Assembly: GCF_005434945.1 (NCBI RefSeq)
Contig: NZ_SKCH01000004.1
Coordinates: 1-64,000, forward strand
Length of the DNA stretch: 64,000 nt
Source: Prescottella subtropica
GTDB taxonomy: Bacteria; Actinomycetota; Actinomycetes; Mycobacteriales; Mycobacteriaceae
Direction: 5' to 3'
This document shows positions 24,693 to 32,306 of this stretch, in pieces. The stretch's first letter is position 1; each line of letters opens with the position of its first letter. A program made the translations under genes and the position numbers. The notes beneath the pieces were generated by a model, which saw nothing but the letters and a program-made list of their open reading frames with translations, was not told the DNA's origin and ran no database searches.

Positions 24693-25516
24693 GTGCAGAG
24701 ACAGAAGGCGCAGTTGCCGCTCGGCAGTTCCGTAGGGATCACCATCTGGGGACGCAGCCACTCGGCGATCTGATCACCATCATCGAGCAGACAACGGGTA
24801 TCGACGTCGCGGTGCTCGATGCCGGGCCGGACGAGCACGGTCTGACGATGCGAGACCCGGCGCGCGGTGCCGTCTTCGTTGCGGTTGCTCGTACCGACCG
24901 GCCTATGCGCCAGCGCAGTACGCTAGCCCACGAGTTGGGGCACATCCTGTTCGAGGATTGGACCACGCAGCCGGTCGGGAGCGCGGGGCCGAGGCCGTAC
25001 GAGGAGATCAGGGCGGACGCCTTCGCCAGGCATCTCCTCATCCCGGTCGAAGGATTGGCAGAGGTCCTGAGAGCGTCCACCGGGCTGGACGTAGACACCC
25101 TGTCATTGGTCGTCCAACGTTTCGAGGTCTCTCCGGCGGTGGCCGCGATCGCACTCGAGCAGGGCGGGTACATCGATCCGGCGACCAAGGACGCGTGGCG
25201 CAAGCTCACGACACCGGGGTTGGCGGGGAGATACGGCTGGTCGGACCAGTACCGTGCGCTGCAGCACGACTCCATGCAGGCCCGCGCCCCGCAGCGTCTC
25301 CTGGCTCGTGCGATCGAGGGATACATCGAGAACGTCGTGTCGCCGCAGACCATCGCAGCACTACGGAGGGTCGACGCTCGTGAGGTGGAGGACGAGTTGC
25401 GTAGCGTGGGTGTCGAGCCACGCCCGCTGACGGCTGACTGGGGGGATGCGTCCGCGCTGCCGGCAGTCGACGTGGACCTCAGCGAACTCGACATGCTCGA
25501 GGATCCGGGCTGTTGA
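24689..25516 (+). CDS. ImmA/IrrE family metalloprotease
   Basis: A 275-residue protein with the zinc protease signature LAHELGHILFEDW (HExxH) near residue 78 and a downstream IRADAFARHLLIP glutamate-helix region typical of ImmA/IrrE (DUF955) proteins. Relatives cleave a partner XRE repressor on receiving a signal such as DNA damage. The C-terminal 130 residues (after about 150) are a helical extension I do not recognise and may be the sensor. It is coupled by 4-base overlaps to the XRE gene upstream and the PIN gene downstream, so three proteins are made together. Confidence 0.87.
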   Translation: MSAETEGAVAARQFRRDHHLGTQPLGDLITIIEQTTGIDVAVLDAGPDEHGLTMRDPARGAVFVAVARTDRPMRQRSTLAHELGHILFEDWTTQPVGSAGPRPYEEIRADAFARHLLIPVEGLAEVLRASTGLDVDTLSLVVQRFEVSPAVAAIALEQGGYIDPATKDAWRKLTTPGLAGRYGWSDQYRALQHDSMQARAPQRLLARAIEGYIENVVSPQTIAALRRVDAREVEDELRSVGVEPRPLTADWGDASALPAVDVDLSELDMLEDPGC

Positions 25517-26133
25517 GCACGCGGCCGATCATCGATGCCGGCCCAGCGCTCAACTTTCTCGCCATCAACAAGGAACGGCTCCTGTTCAGCGTGCTCGGGC
25601 AGATCAGTACCCCCGAAACAGTCGAGCAGGAGGTCCTCCGGTACGCCAGATCGGGGACTGGCACGCGATTCGCTCGGGTCGAGTCGGTGTGGAACAAATT
25701 GACGCCGAAGTGGATTCAGGTCATGTCCGACGACGTCGTACCCGATCTCGACGCTGCAGTGGCGCGTATCAGTGGGCTGCCGCTGGTGCAGCGTAGGGGG
25801 AGCGCTAAGGACCTCGGCGAGCTGATGGTGATCGCCCATGCCGTCGTGGCGGCAGAGGCCGGCCGACAGGTGACGGTGATCATCGACGATCAGGACGGTG
25901 CCCGCACCGCGACGGTCGAGATGCGGCGACTGGAACGGCTACGGCAACAGGGAACACAGTGCGGGTCCATCACCCTGGTGAACACCGGCACGATCCTTCA
26001 ACGCGCCGCGGGCGGTGAGTACCTGCCCGACAAGGGCGTGATGCGGGACGTGTACCGAAGACTCAGGGAGTGCGACGACGGCCTGCCGCCGATCGAGCGG
26101 ACTCCGCTGCTCTCCACGGAACTCTGGAGGTGA
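25513..26133 (+). CDS. PIN-like nuclease of the XRE-ImmA module
   Basis: A 206-residue protein with PIN-type features. IIDAGPALNFL puts the first Asp at residue 8, TVEQEV gives Glu40, SAKDLGELMVIAHA gives Asp100/Glu103, and VIIDDQDGAR gives Asp125/126/128, together an acidic PIN active site. The C-terminal 60 residues are an extra, uncharacterised part. It begins with TTG 25513 inside the stop of the immA-type gene (TTGA), so it is the last and probably lowest-translated member. PIN proteins are RNases in toxin-antitoxin systems; here it is the likely effector, held in check or released through XRE and ImmA. That role is inferred from the operon. Confidence 0.68.
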   Translation: MSTRPIIDAGPALNFLAINKERLLFSVLGQISTPETVEQEVLRYARSGTGTRFARVESVWNKLTPKWIQVMSDDVVPDLDAAVARISGLPLVQRRGSAKDLGELMVIAHAVVAAEAGRQVTVIIDDQDGARTATVEMRRLERLRQQGTQCGSITLVNTGTILQRAAGGEYLPDKGVMRDVYRRLRECDDGLPPIERTPLLSTELWR

Positions 26134-26136
26134 GAC

Positions 26137-26163
26137 GGGCCGGTCCGTTGCCCGGACCGGCCC
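26137..26163. terminator. Bidirectional hairpin between the PIN gene and mod
   Basis: Perfect 11-bp GC arms at 26137-26147 and 26153-26163 with a 5-nt loop (TTGCC) fill the 39-bp gap between two convergent genes. No T run follows on either strand. Confidence 0.6.
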
Positions 26164-26172
26164 ATCATCGGA

Positions 26173-28875
26173 TCACACTTCGAACACCTTCATGACCTCG
26201 TCGCCGTAGTCGTTGATGACTTTGACCGCGATCTTGCCGGTGTCGGGCTTGACGAACGGCCGCGATGTGGTCGAGTACAGGCTCGACCACGAGTCCGCGT
26301 CGATGTCGGCCCGCAGTGCGGTTTTCAGCCGCTTGTACGGGTCGTTGCCGCCGGTGAAGTAGCAGTGCCGGACGAAGAACGACTCCTCGTTGTAGTTGGT
26401 GTCGATCATCCACAGCGCGATGCGTCCGGTGTCGTTGCTGCGCACCTCGCCGGTGGTGGGGTCGTAGACGTCGACGCCGAGCAGGTCGACGACGATGTCG
26501 CCGGTATCCGTGGTGTGCAGTTCGATGTCGGGTTCACCGAAGACGGTGAACAGGTTGCCGGCGCCGGTCTTCTTCAGGTCCTCACCCATGAGCAGATCGG
26601 AGTTCATTCGCACCATCAGGACCGGGATGCGGCCGAGTTTGCGTTCGCCCGCGACGTTCGCGAAGCTCTCGTCGCTGGCGGCGACTGTGATGCCGTCGTC
26701 CTCGGTGACTCCGGTGGCCTGCGGATCGAACGAGAAGCCGAGGATGCACAGCAGATCGACACTGCTGTCCCGGATCGCTTCGCGGGCAGCGTTCTTCACG
26801 AACTGCGGGTCGACGGTTCCGTACTGCGGGCCGATCGCGAGTGCGACACGTCCCGACGCGGTGCTGTCGCCGCCGGGGCGTTCGCCGACGGCCTGCACGT
26901 ACTCTCCGGCGTAGCTTTCGACGAACGCAAACGTGATGCGCTCGTTCCGCTTTCCGTTCTGGATGCCGGCCTTGGCGAGGTTGTCGAGGATCGACCGCTC
27001 GAAGTCGGGGTTCTCGGGATCGGTAGCGGCCTTGGCTGTGCTGATGGTGTCGCGGTCCTCTTCGGCTACATCGCCGGGGAAGGAGATCGACCGGTGTGGT
27101 GACAGGCTCTCGACGGTGAACGGTCCGGTGACACGGACCTTCTTCTTGTCCTCGTAGGGGCGGTCGTAGAGGTACTCGAAGTCGGCGTGACGTTTGATTG
27201 CGGCGTCGATCTCTTCGCGGGACATACCCTCGACGATGTCAGGGTTGTTCGAGATCGACTTGAGCGTGACGTGCTGGACGCGCTCGTACACGAAGCCGTA
27301 TCGAATGTCGTGGCCGGCAGACTGATTCGGGGCCGCAGGCTTGCCGCTCAGCGCGGCTTCCTTCGCACGCCCCTCCGTGGAATCGGCCATGAGGTAGTAC
27401 GGGAACTTCGCCCCCATCAGACGCTGACGCGCCAACGCCAGCGCGACCCGGGACGTGTCCATCGTGATCCAACGTCGGCCCCACTGCTCGGCGACGAAAG
27501 CCGTTGTGCCCGAACCGCAAGTAGGATCGACGACAAGATCGCCGGGATCGGTACACATGAGCATGCAGCGCTCGATGGCCGTGGAGTCCGTCTGTACCAC
27601 GTAGATGGGTTTGCCTGAGAAGCCGCGCTCGCCGAGGCCCAGCCAGACGTTGGTGAAAGAGATGTATGGGAAGTCGTCCAGGTACCGCTTGTATTCAAGT
27701 GTATTGCCAAGCCGGACAAGACGTCCGGCATGCCGCAGGTTTTCAACACCGTGAGGGGTTGTCTTCCAATGGGAATTGCTCGGAGGACGGTGTGTGCGAC
27801 CTTCGAACTCGACCTCGAACGAACCCTCTTTCGTGACGCCTGTGCTGATCAATGGAGTTCCGTCGAGAATGCGTCCGCCATCGACCCGGCCGGCCTTCTT
27901 CTCCGCAGCAGTCATCGATCGAATAGTTCCGTCGGCGAGTTCGACGGCTGTATAGCCACTTGTGCCCTGGCCGCCATAGATCTTCGGATCATGTAGTTGG
28001 TGGTACTTCAGCTTCTTCGTGTCACGCGCATACCAGAGGATCAAGTCGTAGACGCCATCCAAGGCTGCCGAACTGAACCCACCCGTTTTCGTGAAGACGA
28101 TCTGGCTGACGAAGTTCTCACTCCCGAAGACCTCGTCCATCAAACTTCGCACGAGGTGCACGTTCTCGTCGCCGATCTGCACGAAGCAGGATCCGCTCTC
28201 GGTGAGCAGGTCTCGTGCGACGATCAGTCGGTCCCGCAGATAGGGCAGGTAGGAGTGGATGCCGAGTTCCCAGGTGTCGCGAAAGGCCTTGATCTGCTCG
28301 GCTTCTCGGGCCGCATCTTCGAGTTTGCCGTCCTTGACGTCCCGCTTGCGTGCCGAGGCCTGCCAGTTGGAGCCGAATTTGATGCCGTACGGCGGGTCGA
28401 GGTAGACCATCTGCACCTGGCCGCGCAGCCTCTCGCGCTCCGCGAGCGAGGTCATTGCCTGCAGTGAGTCGCCGAGGATCATCCGGTTGGACCAGTTGGC
28501 CTGATGCTCGTAGAACTCGATCTGCGACAGCTCGTCGAGACCGTCGAATTCGTCGAACAGCGACAGTTCCGGTTCGTCCTCGGGGCGTTCGGCGGTGCGG
28601 CGCAAGTTCTCCACGAGCACCCGTGGGTCGATCTTCTCCTGAATGTAGATCGGCGGCGCATCCACGACCAGATCGTCAGCATCCTGCTGGTCCTTGCCGC
28701 GCCATACCAACTGTGGGTCGAGACTTGGATCACGCTGATAGCGAACGGGTTCGAGCTTCTGTGAGCTGTGGTCGACGAAGTCGTGTGCGTCGGCGGTCGG
28801 AATGTTGGTCCGCTTGTCCTGATGCTGGATCGCATCCACCGGGGTCGGTCCGGTCGACTTGCTGTTACGCGCCAC
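26173..28875 (-). CDS. Type III-style site-specific DNA methyltransferase (Mod), beta class
   Basis: A 900-residue amino-methyltransferase, much longer than a classical Mod (about 640). VYLDPPYG (D160-P-P-Y) is catalytic motif IV. VVDPTCGSGTTAF (450-458) is the SAM-binding motif I and comes after it, the beta-class order. The region between, about residues 258-425, is the target recognition domain; its DNA is clearly AT-richer than its surroundings. Residues 540-900 are an extension with no motif I recognise, common in the Mod-like partners of large Res helicases. GTG 28875 overlaps the 3' end of res by 11 bases, so res is translated first, opposite to the usual mod-res order. It should methylate adenine or cytosine to protect host DNA. 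Confidence 0.87.
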   Translation of the reverse strand: MARNSKSTGPTPVDAIQHQDKRTNIPTADAHDFVDHSSQKLEPVRYQRDPSLDPQLVWRGKDQQDADDLVVDAPPIYIQEKIDPRVLVENLRRTAERPEDEPELSLFDEFDGLDELSQIEFYEHQANWSNRMILGDSLQAMTSLAERERLRGQVQMVYLDPPYGIKFGSNWQASARKRDVKDGKLEDAAREAEQIKAFRDTWELGIHSYLPYLRDRLIVARDLLTESGSCFVQIGDENVHLVRSLMDEVFGSENFVSQIVFTKTGGFSSAALDGVYDLILWYARDTKKLKYHQLHDPKIYGGQGTSGYTAVELADGTIRSMTAAEKKAGRVDGGRILDGTPLISTGVTKEGSFEVEFEGRTHRPPSNSHWKTTPHGVENLRHAGRLVRLGNTLEYKRYLDDFPYISFTNVWLGLGERGFSGKPIYVVQTDSTAIERCMLMCTDPGDLVVDPTCGSGTTAFVAEQWGRRWITMDTSRVALALARQRLMGAKFPYYLMADSTEGRAKEAALSGKPAAPNQSAGHDIRYGFVYERVQHVTLKSISNNPDIVEGMSREEIDAAIKRHADFEYLYDRPYEDKKKVRVTGPFTVESLSPHRSISFPGDVAEEDRDTISTAKAATDPENPDFERSILDNLAKAGIQNGKRNERITFAFVESYAGEYVQAVGERPGGDSTASGRVALAIGPQYGTVDPQFVKNAAREAIRDSSVDLLCILGFSFDPQATGVTEDDGITVAASDESFANVAGERKLGRIPVLMVRMNSDLLMGEDLKKTGAGNLFTVFGEPDIELHTTDTGDIVVDLLGVDVYDPTTGEVRSNDTGRIALWMIDTNYNEESFFVRHCYFTGGNDPYKRLKTALRADIDADSWSSLYSTTSRPFVKPDTGKIAVKVINDYGDEVMKVFEV

Positions 28876-31800
28876 GCTGCACCTCGTTGAAATCCAATAG
28901 ATCCGGGTTGCCGATGATCGGCTGGTCGTCGTAGAGACGCGCGATCGCGTCGTTCAGGTCGGCGCGGGCCGCGGTCATGTCGGTGATCTCGACATACCCC
29001 CACCTGCCGAACCCGCCGTGGTTGTTCACCGCCGGGCACCACTGATCCCGCGCGGTGCGCGCCTTCTCCCGCGTCGGGCCGGGACTCTTCTGTCCGCCGG
29101 AGACCTCGACGATCAGATGCCGGTCGAAGTCCTCGCCCTCGACACGCTGCAATCGCAGCAGGAAGTCCGGGACATAGGAATGGCTGCGTCCGTTGTGTAC
29201 GTACGGGATCTCGAATCCCAAACGGTCGTTCTTTGCGTACGCCGCGACCCTCGGATGCAACTCGCACTGCAGCGCGAGAATCTGCTCCCACGTATTTCCG
29301 TCGATGCCGTCGAGCACGACGTGGCTGACCTCCGACTTCTCCGTCGGTTCTGCGTGCTTGCGGGTGAGGAACCGGATGTCGGCGGTGGAGCCGACCGGGT
29401 CGAACCGGCGCAGCACCGCGCGTAGACGTCCGCGTCGGCTGCTCTCCTGCACGGAGATCGCGTTGACGATGTCCTCGCAGGCGCGGGCCCGCAACTGCGT
29501 CGAGGTGACCAGGCTGCCGACACTGCAGCCGTCTCGGACCGCGACGCAGTCCGTCAGCCACCGCTGTGCGATCCGGACGAGCTGCGGGAATCGCCACGGC
29601 GCACGATTGTCACCCTCCTGGAAGTGCCTCTCCAGCAAGTGTTTCGCGAGAGCGAAGGCGATCTCCTGCCGTCGGATCGCATGCGGATCGGTGTCCTCGA
29701 CCCGTTCTGCCGAGCCGACGACACCCTCGACGTCGGTCCGGGTCGGAACCTCGTTGACGCCGATCACGAACGTCGGGAGGTCGGTCGTGTCGAACAGCAG
29801 TTCGGGGTCGGGAACCTCCATGCGGTAGCCGTCGAGTCGCGGGAACTCGATCCGCAGATGCTCTCGTCCCTCGAGTGAACGCACCTCGAGTGCGGGAGGT
29901 TTCGGCGTCGGTTCCTTCACCACGCGATCGGAGGGGATGAAGGCGAACGGGATTCCGTAGACGTTCGCGTACTCGGGTTCGAACAGACCCTCGTCGTTCA
30001 CGTCGTACGAGCGGCGGCGCAGACCGCGACCGACCACCTGCTCGCACAGCAACTGACTGTTGAATGCGCGGATACCGAGAATGTGGGTGACGGTGTTCGC
30101 ATCCCAGCCCTCGGTGAGCATCGCGACGCTCACCACGCAGCGCACGCCGGCACCGAGCAGTCCAGGTTTGCCGACCGTGTTCATCACCTCACGCAGGATG
30201 TCCTCGTCGGTGATTTTCTCCGTGTCGGCGCCGGGGTGGTCGAGCCGATACTGCGCCTTGAACGCCTCGATCTCCGCGGCCGCTGCGGTCTTGAAGTCAC
30301 CCTTGAGTGCCTCGCCGGACTCGAGTTGCGCCGAGTCGACCAGGATCGTGCGGGGCCGAGCCAACGGCGCACCGTTCTCGACATTGCTGAACAGCGTGAG
30401 TTGTCCGGGGCGGTGGACGGTGGTGCCGTCGATCTCGATGTCGGTTCCAGCAATCCAGCCGTACACCAGCTTGGACACGACGGTGTTGGGGCACACCACG
30501 ATGAAGACCGGTGGCGTCTGGCCGAGCGGTGCCAGTTCACGCTGCCAATGCTCGTACGAGCGCTGGTAGCTGGTGTACAGGCTGCGCAGAGCACCCTCGA
30601 GGACTTCCGGGGGAATCCAGCCGGTATGAGTATCCTTGCCGGACTTGCGTTTCGGAAGATCTTTGCCGACGTGCGACCACAGGTTGAGGTAGGTGACCAG
30701 TTCGCCGGCTGCATCGTCGTCAACGGGAGTCCGCGGCACCTTGACGATGCCGGCCTCGATGGCGTCCATCAGTGAGAAATCGCTGACGGTCCAGGGGAAG
30801 ATGAACCCCTCCTGGTAGCCGGATCCGGACAGGTAGAACGGCGTCGCAGACAGGTCGTAGACCTGCTTGACCCCGAGTTTGCGGGTGATCGCCTGAATTC
30901 CTTTGAACCAGACACGCGCCTCGACGTTCGCGTCTGTTTCGTCCTTCGACAGCTTGCCGGTGCCGACGGGCTTGTCCTGGTAGCAGTGATGCGCCTCGTC
31001 GTTGAGTACGAGGATCTCTCCCTTGACGGAACCGAAGCCGCGGAGGACTCGCGCGACTATCGCGTCGGGCGTTTCCTTGAAAGGGTCCTCGGACTTGCCG
31101 GCCAGCAGCACCTTCCGTGTGGTTGCGCTGACACCCTTGATCTCCTTGGCATCCCGAGGCAGGAAAGCGTGATAGTTCGTGACGATGATCTGGGCCTGTG
31201 TGAGCGCACCCTGCAGATCGGCGGGGATGAGGTCGCGGGCCGAGTAGTAGTTGCCCGGGTCGCTGGGTTGCAGCACCCGCAGACGATCGCGGATCGTGAT
31301 ACCTGGTGCGACGACGAGGAACTTGTTCGTGAACCGTGCATCGCGCGGTGCGAAGGCCTTGTTCAGCGTCTGCCACGCGATGAGCATCGCCATGACCACG
31401 GTCTTGCCCGATCCCGTGGCCATCTTCAGGGCGACGCGGGGCAGGCCGTTGTTGTGCTCGTCATTGGCCTCGGCAAGTCGTTGCCGCCAATCGTTGTACC
31501 CGTGACGGCCGGCGACCTCGGCAAGGAAGATCGCGGTCTCTGCGGCTTCACGCTGGCAGAACAGGACACGGTTGTCGCGGGTGGGGTCGGCCCAGTGCTG
31601 GAGCAGTTTGCGGCTGATCGGCGTCGCGCGTTCGTAGTCGCGTTGGCGCCACTGCGCGACATCCCGGCGCAGGCTGTTGATCAACGTGTTGCGTTCGGTG
31701 CGCTCCCGAGTTCCGAGATCGAACTGTTCCTGGACGCCGACCCCACGCTTCCGAGTCGGTGCGATCGGAATGAACGACTCGCTGGGACGACGACCATCGG

Positions 31801-31897
31801 CGATCTCACCCGTCGGACCGAAATCACCCACGACGAAGTGCTGCGCGGGCGGCTCGTACGGAGAGTTCAGGATCGGATTCTCGATCGCCTCGGACAC
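28865..31897 (-). CDS. Type III-style restriction enzyme Res subunit (SF2 helicase-nuclease)
   Basis: A 1010-residue protein. The SF2 motor shows Walker A ATGSGKT at 160-166, Walker B NDEAHH at about 299-304 and motif III SATP at 350-353; GRGLRRRSYD near 630 is motif VI. The C-terminus has VPDFLLRL at about 909 and LIVEVSGGQK at about 928-937, a PD-(D/E)xK-like nuclease in which the lysine position is shifted. The form fits the BPTD_3080-type restriction endonucleases paired with long Mod proteins, named from memory. GTG 31897 follows a GGTGGGG. It is the first gene of the leftward res-mod operon; a 16-bp palindrome lies 20 bases upstream. Confidence 0.87.
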   Translation of the reverse strand: MSEAIENPILNSPYEPPAQHFVVGDFGPTGEIADGRRPSESFIPIAPTRKRGVGVQEQFDLGTRERTERNTLINSLRRDVAQWRQRDYERATPISRKLLQHWADPTRDNRVLFCQREAAETAIFLAEVAGRHGYNDWRQRLAEANDEHNNGLPRVALKMATGSGKTVVMAMLIAWQTLNKAFAPRDARFTNKFLVVAPGITIRDRLRVLQPSDPGNYYSARDLIPADLQGALTQAQIIVTNYHAFLPRDAKEIKGVSATTRKVLLAGKSEDPFKETPDAIVARVLRGFGSVKGEILVLNDEAHHCYQDKPVGTGKLSKDETDANVEARVWFKGIQAITRKLGVKQVYDLSATPFYLSGSGYQEGFIFPWTVSDFSLMDAIEAGIVKVPRTPVDDDAAGELVTYLNLWSHVGKDLPKRKSGKDTHTGWIPPEVLEGALRSLYTSYQRSYEHWQRELAPLGQTPPVFIVVCPNTVVSKLVYGWIAGTDIEIDGTTVHRPGQLTLFSNVENGAPLARPRTILVDSAQLESGEALKGDFKTAAAAEIEAFKAQYRLDHPGADTEKITDEDILREVMNTVGKPGLLGAGVRCVVSVAMLTEGWDANTVTHILGIRAFNSQLLCEQVVGRGLRRRSYDVNDEGLFEPEYANVYGIPFAFIPSDRVVKEPTPKPPALEVRSLEGREHLRIEFPRLDGYRMEVPDPELLFDTTDLPTFVIGVNEVPTRTDVEGVVGSAERVEDTDPHAIRRQEIAFALAKHLLERHFQEGDNRAPWRFPQLVRIAQRWLTDCVAVRDGCSVGSLVTSTQLRARACEDIVNAISVQESSRRGRLRAVLRRFDPVGSTADIRFLTRKHAEPTEKSEVSHVVLDGIDGNTWEQILALQCELHPRVAAYAKNDRLGFEIPYVHNGRSHSYVPDFLLRLQRVEGEDFDRHLIVEVSGGQKSPGPTREKARTARDQWCPAVNNHGGFGRWGYVEITDMTAARADLNDAIARLYDDQPIIGNPDLLDFNEVQRGA

Positions 31898-31916
31898 TGG
31901 AACACCCCACCTTGCC

Positions 31917-31932
31917 GCCGTCTATAGACGGC
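31917..31932. promoter_or_regulatory. Palindrome in the res promoter
   Basis: GCCGTCTATAGACGGC is a perfect 16-bp palindrome centred on TATA, 20 bases upstream of the res start. It shares the C-x-T-C-T-A-T-A-G-A-x-G core with the second palindrome 39 bases away and is the likely operator for the divergent XRE regulator. Confidence 0.75.
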
Positions 31933-31956
31933 ACTCGACAACGGGGTGGATTTTAG

Positions 31957-31970
31957 CCATCTATAGATGG
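31957..31970. promoter_or_regulatory. Palindrome in the XRE regulator promoter
   Basis: CCATCTATAGATGG is a perfect 14-bp palindrome 36 bases upstream of the regulator start. The TATAGA inside could serve as its -10 box, so binding here would repress the regulator itself. Centre-to-centre distance to the other site is 39 bases. Confidence 0.72.
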
Positions 31971-32006
31971 TCGACCTCGGGCGGATCGCTCGGAAGCCTC
32001 GTTCGA

Positions 32007-32291
32007 GTGTCTGATTCCGTCGTCGAGAAACAGCTCGCGGCGATCCTCGGCCGTCGGCTGCAACAACTGCGCGTGGCGAAGGGGCTCAGTCAGGACGCGG
32101 TCGCGAACGAAGCCGGAATCAGTCGGCAGCACTATCAACTGCTCGAGAGTGGCTGGGGCAAGCGTGAGGGGAAGACGCCGGCGAACCCGCGGTTGTCCAC
32201 CCTGATCGCCCTCAGCAGGGTCCTCGATACGACCGTTCCCGCACTGGTGAACGACATCTTCGGCTCGCTCGACGCCGACGTTTACAGCTGA
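32007..32291 (+). CDS. XRE family controller of the restriction locus
   Basis: A 94-residue HTH protein divergent from res. LGRRLQQLRVAKGLSQDAVA and EAGISRQHYQLLESG give the Cro/CI-type HTH at about 10-50. A short insertion (GKREGKTPANPR) comes before the last helices. GTG 32007 is the start; the frame is open far upstream but there it runs through the operator and res. It resembles the C proteins that time restriction in type II systems, but sits on a type III-style locus. Two related palindromes between the genes suggest it binds both promoters. The stop codon lies inside a shortened family C hairpin. Confidence 0.75.
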   Translation: MSDSVVEKQLAAILGRRLQQLRVAKGLSQDAVANEAGISRQHYQLLESGWGKREGKTPANPRLSTLIALSRVLDTTVPALVNDIFGSLDADVYS

Positions 32292-32306
32292 ACGGTCCCT
32301 TCAGCT
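32286..32306. repeat. Shortened family C hairpin at the right edge of the island
   Basis: AGCTGAA and TTCAGCT (7-bp arms) enclose CGGTCCC. The left arm contains the TGA of the XRE gene; the right arm contains the stop of the convergent permease gene. The outer bases match the family C hairpin at the left edge of the island (24235-24283), but the inner stem is missing. It may act as a bidirectional terminator. Confidence 0.6.

Noticed and set aside
24217-32306. Prophage or integrative element at the island.
   Set aside because: No integrase, capsid, replication or tRNA attachment site is seen, and only defence-type genes are present.
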